33,750 nucleotides of DNA, taken from a virus. How positions within the stretch are numbered: position 1 is the first letter of the stretch; each line of letters opens with the position of its first letter. Positions 15,906 through 24,048 of the stretch are shown here, piece by piece. Under the pieces are notes generated by a model. It was not told the origin of the DNA. It made no database searches and was given only the letters and a program-made list of their open reading frames with translations. A program made the position numbers and the translations under genes. The stretch lies in the IMG/VR virus record IMGVR_UViG_3300022187_006262, positions 1-33,750 of that record. The stretch is one strand, 5' to 3'.

Positions 15906-17720
15906 ATGTCGTACTCTTCATATCAGAAGGCTATCCGAGCGCTTGTTGAAGGCGGTCTTCGGATGCTGAATAATGCTATTCCGGAGGCGCCAACTCCCCG
16001 GCAAATTAAACAAACTATTAAGCCCAGCCAACCCTCTACGCCTTCTGCCCCAGCTACTACTGCGGTTCAAGGGAGGTTAAACATACCTCCTAACCCGGAA
16101 ACTGGGCGTTTTCAAAGACAACTTCCTGTTCCTCGTGAAGTTCCCGTCGAACAAATTCCTCGTCGCGCAGGATATCCCCAAGCTGATGTTCCCCGTGAAA
16201 CTCTTCCGGCTCGTGTGCCTGGTGTTGACCCCGGACAACGTTCTCTGCCTGTAGCTCAAGATATACCCGCAAGTACAACTGTTCGCCCTTACGCGATTCC
16301 TAGCTCACCGCAGGCACCCGAGCCTGCGTTTGCCTACGGTAAAGAACTGAGGCGTCGTGATCCCGAGGGTTACGGTCGGATTCGTTCAATTGTTGAGACC
16401 ACCGCCGCTGAGCGTGGCGTCGATGCCGACGCAGTAATGGAGGCTCTTCTGAGCACAGAAGGGTTTGACTCTCCCCTAATTCGTCAGTTAGAAGAAGCGC
16501 CTATGCAATTCATGGGTCGCGGCGGCGAGATGGTTCGTTCCCCCGGCGGCGGCATGACACCTCCTGCCGGCAGAGCTTCTACCGCAGGAGCAACTCCGGA
16601 AGGTGCTTTGACTCGCGGAACTACCGGCGCCGTGCAATCGCCCGTAAACCCTGTCAGTGTTTATGAAGTTTCACAAACTCAACGGGTACTTCCCGAAGGA
16701 GATTCTTTTCGATTGATGTCTGATGCGCTTGGAGGGGTCAATATGGTTGATCTCCGCCAAGCTATGGCGACTCCTGAATTTTTCCGTAATGTTGGTCCGG
16801 CGTTAGAGCGACTTGCAACTGGACCTGCTGCTACCGCTGCGGCTGAAGGCGGTGCCGCTGCTGCACGTCGCATTCCTTTATCCCCCGTAGTAGGCGCTGG
16901 AATGCTTGGCGGTCTGGGCCTCGGTGCTTATTTGGCCGGCCAACAAGGAGGCCAACAACAAGCAGTTGAAGCTATGGGCCAGACAATGTTAGGTGCTCCC
17001 ACAGCGACTATTGAAGCCGGTGCTAATCTTCCCGCCGTAACTGGAACTCCTGAGGCATCCGCTCCGGCTCAACCTATTGCCGGTTCAACCAACGCTATCC
17101 CCGGCACGGTTAACCCAAGCAGCACAACCCCTGCCGCTCCTTCGGCAGCGCCCGTCATGCGTGCTCCGCTCGGAGGTCGGGCTCCAACAACCAGCGTGGC
17201 CAGTGCAATGGGCGGCGGCTCTGTTCCCCAGTTTATGGATTCCGGAGATTCCGATTACAGCCAAGCGGTTCAAAACGCAGCCCAAGGTTTACGTCAAGAT
17301 GCTTCTCAGTACCAAAATATTGGTGATCTTTACCGTGTTCAGGCGGCTTACGCAAATGCTCCTGGACGCCCGGAGCAGATCATCGGCGCTCTTAAAGGAA
17401 TGGGCGCACCTTCTGCTGTCGGTATTGAAAATGAAGGCAGTTTAGAGCAATGGGCAAAAGCGCATCCTGAACTCGCTTATCAGCTGCAACTTCGGATGCA
17501 GCGCCGTGCCCCTAACCAGCAAATGCCTGTAGCCCAAGGAGCTCAGGTCGGCACCACGATCGGAACAAACTTCCAGAACAATGCCATGGGCCAATCGCGT
17601 GCCGCCGCAGAAAATGCGGTGATGGGTACTCAAGGCGCTGCTGACATGGCGGATGCGCTGCGCCCCCAATCCTACGCCACGCTGCAGGCGCCCCGTAGCG
17701 CTATGTACGCAGGGTACTAA
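15906..17720 (+). CDS. Large Pro/Ala/Gly-rich probable virion protein, 604 aa
   Basis: Starts at ATG 15906. Residues 30-140 are a disordered Pro, Arg, Thr-rich region. Residues 145-190 form a small helical domain. Around 320-345 lies a Gly/Ala segment (VVGAGMLGGLGLGAYLAG) long enough to cross a membrane. The remainder alternates Pro, Ala, Gln-rich stretches with helices (YSQAVQNAAQGLRQDASQY). The combination of disorder, helices and one glycine-zipper-like membrane stretch recalls ejected internal virion proteins that form a conduit through the host envelope. That is inference; I recognise no family. The short genes that follow may encode partners. Confidence 0.6.
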   Translation: MSYSSYQKAIRALVEGGLRMLNNAIPEAPTPRQIKQTIKPSQPSTPSAPATTAVQGRLNIPPNPETGRFQRQLPVPREVPVEQIPRRAGYPQADVPRETLPARVPGVDPGQRSLPVAQDIPASTTVRPYAIPSSPQAPEPAFAYGKELRRRDPEGYGRIRSIVETTAAERGVDADAVMEALLSTEGFDSPLIRQLEEAPMQFMGRGGEMVRSPGGGMTPPAGRASTAGATPEGALTRGTTGAVQSPVNPVSVYEVSQTQRVLPEGDSFRLMSDALGGVNMVDLRQAMATPEFFRNVGPALERLATGPAATAAAEGGAAAARRIPLSPVVGAGMLGGLGLGAYLAGQQGGQQQAVEAMGQTMLGAPTATIEAGANLPAVTGTPEASAPAQPIAGSTNAIPGTVNPSSTTPAAPSAAPVMRAPLGGRAPTTSVASAMGGGSVPQFMDSGDSDYSQAVQNAAQGLRQDASQYQNIGDLYRVQAAYANAPGRPEQIIGALKGMGAPSAVGIENEGSLEQWAKAHPELAYQLQLRMQRRAPNQQMPVAQGAQVGTTIGTNFQNNAMGQSRAAAENAVMGTQGAADMADALRPQSYATLQAPRSAMYAGY

Positions 17721-17758
17721 TTCTCCATTGAGTCTCCCCGCACAAGCAACCTTGAGTC

Positions 17759-18202
17759 ATGTCCAACTCCTCTTTTCTTACGGCCGCTAATTTAGGCGGG
17801 CCTTATTTTCAGGAGTACGTCGGGGGATTTACTCCCGATATCGATACTTCGTTTGGTATTGATCAACTAGGGGCAGCTTTCGAAGGACCTTCTTCTGTTG
17901 CTATGGGTACCAGCCCTGCCAAACCCGGTTTTGGTAATTCTTTTGCTGATGCTTTGATTGGCGGGACGGCCCTTATTGAAGGTGTCGGTAATTTAATTCG
18001 CGGTATTCGCGGCATGGATCCTGTTCCTGGCATGGCCGGATCTAGGATGCAACAGTACGCTGCCCAACAACGAGACGAAGATCGTCTTAATAAATTACTG
18101 GCTGCGATTGGCAAACCTAAAGACGATTCGTCTTCGGTACTCGCATCAGCCTTACTTCAGCCGTCTCTTAAAACCGACAACCCTTTAAGGGGTTTAGGTT
18201 GA
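17759..18202 (+). CDS. Hypothetical virion-region protein, 147 aa
   Basis: ATG 17759 opens a 147-residue protein. The first half is Gly, Phe, Pro-rich with little helix; residues 55-90 contain SFADALIGGTALIEGVGNLI, a weakly amphipathic or membrane-active glycine-rich helix; the end is a charged helix (QRDEDRLNKLLAAIGKPK) and a flexible tail. This mirrors, on a smaller scale, the composition of the 604-residue protein before it, so the two may act together as internal or ejected proteins. No family recognised. Confidence 0.55.
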   Translation: MSNSSFLTAANLGGPYFQEYVGGFTPDIDTSFGIDQLGAAFEGPSSVAMGTSPAKPGFGNSFADALIGGTALIEGVGNLIRGIRGMDPVPGMAGSRMQQYAAQQRDEDRLNKLLAAIGKPKDDSSSVLASALLQPSLKTDNPLRGLG

Positions 18203-18224
18203 GTAAATTCGCCCTGCACACACA

Positions 18225-18794
18225 ATGGCTTCTACTAGCACCAACAAGCAGCCTTGCCTTGTAGATCGTCCTTTTTTAAGGGGCGCACGGATTACCGGTT
18301 CGACTACTACTTGTGATCCAACGAATCCTTCGTTGGGTGACTTGATTCAGTTAGTCCGCGTGGGCGATCTTCCTTCTGAAGACGGAGCGTTGGTCGAAGA
18401 TATCACGATTATCAGCAACGAAGATTATCCGGACAACAGCGGCGTACGTACTGCTGATATTGGCATTTACGTTTATATGCCCAATCAATCTGCGCCTTCT
18501 ACTTCCGCAGCTTTGATGGTCGGTCGCTTTGAAGTTGGTCTTAGCGGCTCTACGTTTGGGTACCCCCTAGGTATTCAACTTCCTGCTGTGATGGCTCCTG
18601 TGCCTCGCACCGGTGATACCAACCTTATTGCCCCTGTTCAGTTAGGTAAGAACGAAGGTCTTTATCTAGAAAAGGGCTACATTCTCTGCGCCGGTTATAT
18701 CGGCATTGGCCCTGCGGGTGCTTCCGGCGTGGCCGCTTCTGGTGGTCTTAGCGCCTCCGGTATTACTATTCTTGCTCAAGGCGGATTCTATTGA
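18225..18794 (+). CDS. Hypothetical beta-rich structural protein, 189 aa
   Basis: ATG 18225 gives 189 residues with alternating strands (DLIQLVRVGDLPSEDG, ADIGIYVYMPNQSAP, ALMVGRFEVGLSG) and a Gly/Ala/Ser-rich end. There is no helix-rich core, no membrane segment and only three cysteines. The strand pattern and position suit a neck, tail-completion or baseplate component. No specific family is recognised. It lies 22 bp after one gene and 6 bp before the next, within the same rightward operon. Confidence 0.6.
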   Translation: MASTSTNKQPCLVDRPFLRGARITGSTTTCDPTNPSLGDLIQLVRVGDLPSEDGALVEDITIISNEDYPDNSGVRTADIGIYVYMPNQSAPSTSAALMVGRFEVGLSGSTFGYPLGIQLPAVMAPVPRTGDTNLIAPVQLGKNEGLYLEKGYILCAGYIGIGPAGASGVAASGGLSASGITILAQGGFY

Positions 18795-18800
18795 TCTGTT

Positions 18801-20333
18801 ATGTCTCGCCGGAAAGGATCGGATAATTTTGGGTTTCGTCAATTTAACGCGAACTCGGGAATTCAATCCGTTCCAGATATTTCCGGCGCAGAAAAACCGT
18901 CTGAACTGAATCGTCCGCAGTCTTTCCATCGGCGGTTTCGACCGGCTGTAGGCACTAAAGATTTCAGCGTACTAAGCGACTATAACTACGCTTCTCTTTG
19001 GAGTCGTTGGCGTAGAGGGTATGAGCTTGCGATGTATTCACAACAAGCTTACGACGGTCTTACTTACAGTTTTAAATATTTTGTTTCAGGAGATCCGGGT
19101 TTAGGTATTTACCTTCCCGGCATAGCTTTTATGTATCCGACTACTCGATCGGATATGAAAATGTGGATGGTTGGAGTCCGACCACGTGATTCTTTTAACT
19201 TCAGAGACTTTGGATATTCCGTCAGCTCGGTAAGCGATTATGACGAAGATACATACGCTGTTATTTTGAGCGCTAACTTTGGCGCTCCCATATCGTTTTT
19301 TACTGGAGAAGTTTTATCCAATCGTTTTGATTCTTCTGGGACGGAAAAACAGTTCGGATTTAATAATTACACGGTAACCGCCGTGGGAGTCAACGGAACT
19401 CCTTTAACTCCGTCATATGCACCTATTTTCAATACTTTATTTTTATCAAAAGCTCAGGATAAAAGCTGGAGCGTCGTAGATGCTAATACTCTGGCAGTTC
19501 CTGCGACAGGTCCTCCCAACGTTGGAGAATTTATGACCACGGAAATGCGTGCTCAGTGCACGTGCCCAGACTTTCTAGGTCGTGAAGGGTTCGATCTTTA
19601 CAGCACGTCGCTAAAACGTCGGTATCCTTATACCGGTGTTTTTAACATGGTGCCTGGACAATATGACGCAGGTCCCGATCAAACTCCTCGTGTCTCTCCG
19701 AGCATAGATAATCCGGGTTATGCGCGTGATTTTGGCTTTATTTACCTAAACGAAATTTATAACATACCTAACTACACTCAACAAGTTTATTCTGATCCTA
19801 ATTTGTTTTATTACCAACCTCGTTGGTGTAAACACATATACGCCGCTATGTGGGATCTAGAAAAACGTTTTAATCAAAATGACATGGCGTCGCCCTGGTT
19901 GCCGCAACCTAACGACGAACCCATGAACGAATGGTATAGAGAAAAGTTCGAAGTAGATCTTAAAAAGCAATTTTCTTTCTATAAACGCGAACGCGATCTC
20001 GTGTGGTGGCAGCGTTATTCTCCGACACAGAATGACATGCCTAGGCACATGATGTACCCTGATATGTACAACATGATGTCTAAGACTTTAAACGCAGGAA
20101 GTTTAGATAGTTTTGCGACTTTACAGGCTCAAAATTTTGAGATGTCCACCGTGGCGGAGTTTGATCCTTTTGCTCCGGTCGACTACGCTAATTTAAACTC
20201 TTATGATGGCGGCACTTATGCTAATGGCGATCCCGTAGTTACCCCGACTAATACTCTGGACGGCGGTACTTATGCTAACGGCGATCTAGTGCCCGCGCCG
20301 GCAACACCAATTAACGGAGGAGTTTACAGCTAA
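18801..20333 (+). CDS. SWIM-type zinc-finger virion-region protein, 510 aa
   Basis: ATG 18801. The first 230 residues form an aromatic-rich beta domain (YNYASLWSRWRRGYELAMYS then strands). Cys253 and Cys255 in CTCPDFLG, with Cys343 and His345 in RWCKHIYAAMW, reproduce the C-x-C ... C-x-H pattern and context of SWIM zinc fingers, with an unusually long insert of 87 residues between the halves. SWIM modules bind DNA or proteins in transposases, helicases and kinases; finding one in a late-gene cluster is unexpected. Residues 469-504 hold two 18-residue tandem repeats beginning DGGTYANGD. The stop overlaps the next ATG (TAATG). Confidence 0.7.
   Translation: MSRRKGSDNFGFRQFNANSGIQSVPDISGAEKPSELNRPQSFHRRFRPAVGTKDFSVLSDYNYASLWSRWRRGYELAMYSQQAYDGLTYSFKYFVSGDPGLGIYLPGIAFMYPTTRSDMKMWMVGVRPRDSFNFRDFGYSVSSVSDYDEDTYAVILSANFGAPISFFTGEVLSNRFDSSGTEKQFGFNNYTVTAVGVNGTPLTPSYAPIFNTLFLSKAQDKSWSVVDANTLAVPATGPPNVGEFMTTEMRAQCTCPDFLGREGFDLYSTSLKRRYPYTGVFNMVPGQYDAGPDQTPRVSPSIDNPGYARDFGFIYLNEIYNIPNYTQQVYSDPNLFYYQPRWCKHIYAAMWDLEKRFNQNDMASPWLPQPNDEPMNEWYREKFEVDLKKQFSFYKRERDLVWWQRYSPTQNDMPRHMMYPDMYNMMSKTLNAGSLDSFATLQAQNFEMSTVAEFDPFAPVDYANLNSYDGGTYANGDPVVTPTNTLDGGTYANGDLVPAPATPINGGVYS
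20205..20312 (+). repeat. Two in-frame 54-bp tandem repeats
   Basis: Units start at 20205 and 20259, exactly 54 bases apart, each opening with codons for DGGTYANGD; the second half of each unit is more diverged, and NGGVYS after it may be a third, broken unit. They encode the C-terminal tail of the SWIM-type protein. The silent differences between copies argue for an old duplication under selection. Confidence 0.75.
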
Positions 20334-20893
20334 TGACATCAACACCGGTTAATCTTTTAAGCCTACGTTCTAATTTAAATTCGGATCGTCCGAAGCCAGC
20401 AACACTTCAGTTAGGTCAATCTGCTGTTAATTACGGTGCTTCGGATCCAGGTGTCTATATAGAAGACTCAGGAGGATCGATTCGAAAAATTGGTCCAAAT
20501 CATTACGGTGCCGCAGCTCCAAACTCGACACCGGCTGGTCAAACAGGAAATTCCGTGGGCGAGACGTGGGTAGACAGCAGTGCCGTTACTTATTATTTAA
20601 AAGTTTGGACGGGCTCTACTTGGCAAATTATTGGCTCTGCCTTTGCGGATACAGCTACTACTGCTAATACTGCTAATACCGCAACGTTTGCTTCATCCGC
20701 TGCGTCTGCAGTTATTGCCTCTGGAAGCTTAGTTGCTAATTCTTCATTAATTGCTTCGGGGTGTGTTGAAGCTTCAGGCGTGCCTATAACAACAGGTTTG
20801 CCAGCCAGTTCGCCGGAAGGAACTGTGATGTATCAAGCAGCTGCGCCTTCCGGTTTATATATTTATGTTGGCGGTCAATGGGTGCAGGTTTAA
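20333..20893 (+). CDS. Tail-fibre-like protein with LKVW/YIYV terminal motifs
   Basis: 186 residues. The start overlaps the preceding stop by one base, with a GGAGGAG ribosome site before it. The opening SLRSNLNSDRPKPATLQLGQ and DPGVYIEDSGGSIRKIGP are characteristic of phage fibre or collar proteins, followed by GETWVDSSAVTYYLKVWTGS, an Ala/Thr-rich middle and a final GLYIYVGGQWVQV. The GETWVD and closing YVGGQW elements match the LWY-type units in the 28197 gene. Likely a receptor-facing or adhesin-associated virion protein. It converges with the Dps-like gene; stops overlap by four bases. Confidence 0.65.
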   Translation: MTSTPVNLLSLRSNLNSDRPKPATLQLGQSAVNYGASDPGVYIEDSGGSIRKIGPNHYGAAAPNSTPAGQTGNSVGETWVDSSAVTYYLKVWTGSTWQIIGSAFADTATTANTANTATFASSAASAVIASGSLVANSSLIASGCVEASGVPITTGLPASSPEGTVMYQAAAPSGLYIYVGGQWVQV

Positions 20894-21423
20894 CCCCGAA
20901 GTGTGCTTTTAATGAACCACGCCGATTTAAAAGAATCTCTAACTAAATCCGCTGCGTAGTTTTCGACGTCAGGAGCTTGTACTTTCCGTGCCGTGTCTAC
21001 CAACTCTTTTGATTTCATACCAAAGTCTTCTAAATTAGTTAAATAAGTTATGAGCATTTCACGAGTTTCATAAGATTTGCAAGGTTTAAAACCTTTATAT
21101 GCGCCTAGCAAACCTTTTTGACACATAGGCATAAGTGTGTCCATTGTGCGGACAAACTCAGCCAAACTATCAAAATGATCTATATGCAGTTCATATTCTT
21201 TAGTTAGGAATTTATGAAGGGGGAGAAAAAGAGGCCCCTCTACGTTTAAGTGTATTAGGTGGGCTTGGACGTACAACTGATGAGAATACGAAGCCAGAGC
21301 CACCAAATTCAAAAGTAAATCTTGAAGTTGGGGCTCCGGTTCGACCGAGACTACGCGCTCTTCGATCTCCGTGGGCATGAGCTCGGAAGCCGGAGTCGAA
21401 GCAAAAGTCTCGGTATAGGTCAT
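20890..21423 (-). CDS. Dps/ferritin-like protein
   Basis: The 177-residue product matches the Dps (DNA-binding protein from starved cells) signature. HLNVEGPLFLPLHKFL then IDHFDSLAE aligns without gaps to E. coli Dps HWNMRGANFIAVHEMLD...IDHLDTMAE. His58, His70, Asp85 and Glu89 take the places of ferroxidase residues His51, His63, Asp78 and Glu82; Thr74 replaces Asp67. The C-terminal SAWFIKSTL resembles the Dps end. Family members form 12-mers that oxidise iron with peroxide and may coat DNA. The first 30 residues are a disordered acidic extension. It lies two bases after the HTH gene, so both form one minus-strand unit, diverging from NblA. Confidence 0.72.
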   Translation of the reverse strand: MTYTETFASTPASELMPTEIEERVVSVEPEPQLQDLLLNLVALASYSHQLYVQAHLIHLNVEGPLFLPLHKFLTKEYELHIDHFDSLAEFVRTMDTLMPMCQKGLLGAYKGFKPCKSYETREMLITYLTNLEDFGMKSKELVDTARKVQAPDVENYAADLVRDSFKSAWFIKSTLRG

Positions 21424-21425
21424 GA

Positions 21426-21698
21426 TTAAACGTCAGCGAAGGCTACAGAGCCCTCTTCAGCATCGTTATCTACTGTAGCGGAAGAATCAGCACCGTTCAG
21501 ATACTTCTGAAGAGCGTCCTTGTTGATGCGGTACAGGGATTTAGCACCAGAAGGCTGGAGATTTACATAAATGTCCTTTGGCCAACCGCCGGCGTTATTA
21601 GATTCGGTCAGTGCGATGCGCTTGCGCACGAAGCCGCTAGAGCAGTTTAAAAATTCTGCGGTCTCCGCGATCGTCAGGAGGGTCTTGCCTTCAAACAT
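21426..21698 (-). CDS. Excisionase/MerR-type helix-turn-helix DNA-binding protein
   Basis: 90 residues. IAETAEFLNCSSGFVRKR at about 10-27 is the helix-turn-helix of the HTH_17/excisionase family, and SLYRINKDALQKYL at 54-67 is the paired wing/helix typical of these domains. The tail (SSATVDNDAEEG) is acidic and disordered. Such proteins act as transcription regulators or excisionases; no integrase is seen, so a regulator or DNA-architecture role is likelier. It starts at ATG 21698 and precedes the Dps-like gene by two bases; NblA lies divergently 170 bp away and could be controlled from the shared intergenic region. Confidence 0.75.
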   Translation of the reverse strand: MFEGKTLLTIAETAEFLNCSSGFVRKRIALTESNNAGGWPKDIYVNLQPSGAKSLYRINKDALQKYLNGADSSATVDNDAEEGSVAFADV

Positions 21699-21866
21699 CT
21701 GCCGTGTGAATAAGGATGGCTCAGTAATAATAACGAGGTTCTTGCGCTTTGTAAAGGTCGAAAGACGGCTCTGGCACAGCTTTTATATTGTTTACAGAAA
21801 GCATGTAGTTATTTGATACGTACATTAATTATTTGGTGTAAGATAGGCAGAGAGTGGGTTTTGCCC

Positions 21867-22124
21867 GTGGCAACCTCAAACTTTGACGGAGACATGAGAA
21901 ATCTTCAGTGCGGCTTGACGCTAGAAGATGAATTTGTGCTGACTCGCATCCGAGCTAAAGCTAAATCTATAAATAATAGAACTGACAGAGATCAATATTT
22001 TTGGATGACTATTTTAAAGTTAATGTGTAAAGAGAGAGCGTATAAAACAGTTATGCAACAAATAGGAGTTTCAGTAGAAACAAATGTTCTCATGTTCGAA
22101 GAATCCGAAGATTCGGTAGAATGA
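21867..22124 (+). CDS. nblA: NblA-like phycobilisome degradation adaptor
   Basis: A 52-residue core starting LTLEDEFVLTRIRAKAK and ending CKERAYKTVMQQIGV has the length and pattern of NblA (L-S/T-L-E-x-E-F-x-x-R, a second helix, then M-x-x-E-x-x-Y-K). NblA dimers bind phycobiliproteins and bring the Clp protease, dismantling the light-harvesting antenna; NblA genes are known in several cyanophages. I start at GTG 21867 (85 aa); the frame is open to TTG 21813, and ATG 21894 is the shortest option. The C-terminal tail (MFEESEDSVE) is an acidic extension. It lies just before the endolysin and opposite the HTH/Dps-like pair. This is the clearest host marker in the window. Confidence 0.72.
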   Translation: MATSNFDGDMRNLQCGLTLEDEFVLTRIRAKAKSINNRTDRDQYFWMTILKLMCKERAYKTVMQQIGVSVETNVLMFEESEDSVE

Positions 22125-22142
22125 TGAATAAATAGCAAGCAG

Positions 22143-23456
22143 ATGTCGTTAGACAGCCCACTGACGCGTCAATGGTTGGATCTGATTGCGTACGCTGAGG
22201 GCACAGACAGCTCTCGTCGTGGCGGTGGTTATGACGTCATGTTCGGAGGAGGTCGTTTTCAAGATTTTTCAAAGCACCCTGATCTTGTTGTAAGAACTAA
22301 AGGTTTTCCTAAAGGTAGTGCTGCCGCCGGACGTTATCAATTTATGCCCGGTACGTATGCCGGTGCTCAGAAAGCGCTCGGGTTACAAAGTTTTAGTCCG
22401 CAGGAACAAGATCTTGCAGCTATTTATTTAATGAAGCAGCGTGGAGTAGACCCCGCAAGAGATCCTATTACTCCCCAAACGATCGCTAAGCTCGCGCCAG
22501 AATGGGCTAGTCTTCCCACGTTGCAAGGGAAAAGCTTTTACAACCAACCGGTTAAGTCTTTAAGTGAACTACAAGGGTTTCTTCAAAAACCAAGCGGAGG
22601 CGTTTCTTATGACCCTGGTCAGACGGCAAACGCTCCCTCTATAAATTTACCTAGATATGATTTTCAAGGTGCTTTAAAAAATATTGTCACTCAGTACGCT
22701 TTATCAGGAGCTGCGCAGCCGACTTCGGGAGATACTCAAAAAGCACAAGTTTATTTACAAGCTGCCGAGGCAATTAAGGCAGACCCTGATAAATACGGAG
22801 AAGAGGGGCAGGCTTTAGCTGAACAGTATAAGTACAGAGCTAACGAGGCGATGTTTTTAGGGGGGTCTCCTGGCGGTAACGACCCTTCTAAGTTAATTAT
22901 GGATATTCTGGGAGCTAAAATAAATCAAAAAGCGTTTAATACAAGTCAAGCTAATCAAGAAAACTTAATTAACTCTCAACTCGCTTCTTCTGCGCCTTCT
23001 ACTCCTTCACCTGTTACTTCTTCTGCTTTAGAAGTACCTACTTCAGTTGTTTACGAACAACCTAGTGGACAACCTGGAGTTGACCTTTATTTCCCCAGTA
23101 AACGTTTTCCCGCAGTTTTAGGCGGCGTGGTCAAGGATGTCAGCAGAGAAGGAGGCTATGGAAATTATGTTGTTATAGAATCATTAGATCCATTAACTAA
23201 CAAAAAAGTCGACGTGCTTTATGGGCACTTGGCGGATAATAGTGTTCAAGTTCGACCAGGACAACAGGTTGCGCCTGGTCAAATTATTGGTCAACAAGGC
23301 GGCACAGGAAATGTCCGTTCCGCTGATGGAACTATCGCAAGCGTTGATTTCTTGGCTCCCCGAGGTCCGGGTAGTCGCGACATGACTCCATATAGTAATT
23401 TTGATCGACTACGTCGACAGGTTGTCGCTGATTTTCAAGGTGGGGGTAAACGCTGA
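22143..23456 (+). CDS. Lambda R-type endolysin domain fused to degenerate M23-like domain
   Basis: 437 residues. The N terminus closely follows lambda R endolysin (GH104 lytic transglycosylase): Glu19 in LIAYAEGTD at the catalytic position, GYDVMFGGGRFQDFSKHP, AAGRYQFMPGT (61-71) and EWASLP (120-125). Residues 160-300 are a helical, Gln/Ser-rich linker. Residues 309-407 have the M23/LytM layout (QPGVDLYF, YGHLADN, PGQQVAPGQIIGQQGGTG), but the first zinc His is Gln310 and the HxH pair is SVD (400-402), so peptidase activity is doubtful. It probably cleaves peptidoglycan during lysis or DNA entry. No membrane anchor or holin gene was recognised nearby. Confidence 0.8.
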   Translation: MSLDSPLTRQWLDLIAYAEGTDSSRRGGGYDVMFGGGRFQDFSKHPDLVVRTKGFPKGSAAAGRYQFMPGTYAGAQKALGLQSFSPQEQDLAAIYLMKQRGVDPARDPITPQTIAKLAPEWASLPTLQGKSFYNQPVKSLSELQGFLQKPSGGVSYDPGQTANAPSINLPRYDFQGALKNIVTQYALSGAAQPTSGDTQKAQVYLQAAEAIKADPDKYGEEGQALAEQYKYRANEAMFLGGSPGGNDPSKLIMDILGAKINQKAFNTSQANQENLINSQLASSAPSTPSPVTSSALEVPTSVVYEQPSGQPGVDLYFPSKRFPAVLGGVVKDVSREGGYGNYVVIESLDPLTNKKVDVLYGHLADNSVQVRPGQQVAPGQIIGQQGGTGNVRSADGTIASVDFLAPRGPGSRDMTPYSNFDRLRRQVVADFQGGGKR

Positions 23457-23517
23457 CAAGAAACGTTTCAATCTGCCTTGTTTAATTAGGTATACTTGAG
23501 TAAGGGTTTTTAAGACT

Positions 23518-24048
23518 ATGGGCGCTAATCCTCAACAGGCTCAACTACAGGCTCAACAACAGGCTCAAGAAAATCAGTTAGAAGCGGCTCGGGAGTCGGT
23601 AGCCCAGGCTGTTAAGAAAGGGGAACAACTATCTAAACAGCTTAGACAGCGTGCCGGTAAATATCGTGATCGGGCGGACAAGACTCAAGGACAGATGCTT
23701 GGTTTCTTAGGTGACGATAACGATCCTTCTTCTTACTACAGTCGTATTCAAAACGAATTTGGTCCTTTTATGACCGGCGAACAATCGCGGTGGCAGACCC
23801 AGCTAAACGAAGGCGACTTTCCAGTTTTAGGCAGTCCTTCGCACCAACGTTTTGAAAATACCTTAGTAAATAGTGCGAATATGTACGATCAGTACATCAA
23901 ACGAGGTTTAGATGAAATTCAGCCTCGTTTTGCCGCTATTTCTAAGGATCCCGCTTTTAATCTTCAATACGATCAACGAGCTATGGATTTAGCTCAAGGC
24001 AATATCAACCAAGATCAAGTCAAGCGTCTGACTACTTGGAATGTCTGA
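23518..24048 (+). CDS. Hypothetical Gln-rich helical protein, 176 aa
   Basis: ATG 23518 lies 21 bp after a TATACT hexamer at 23491-23496, a possible -10 element. The first 60 residues are Gln/Ala-rich coiled-coil-like helix (QQAQLQAQQQAQENQLEAA), followed by helical segments with DDNDPSSYYSRIQNEFGPF and YDQYIKRGLDEIQPRF. It overlaps the next gene by eight bases. The composition resembles internal virion proteins and is reminiscent of the partial protein at the left edge. No known family; the position after the endolysin is also compatible with a late lysis or virion accessory. Confidence 0.6.
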   Translation: MGANPQQAQLQAQQQAQENQLEAARESVAQAVKKGEQLSKQLRQRAGKYRDRADKTQGQMLGFLGDDNDPSSYYSRIQNEFGPFMTGEQSRWQTQLNEGDFPVLGSPSHQRFENTLVNSANMYDQYIKRGLDEIQPRFAAISKDPAFNLQYDQRAMDLAQGNINQDQVKRLTTWNV

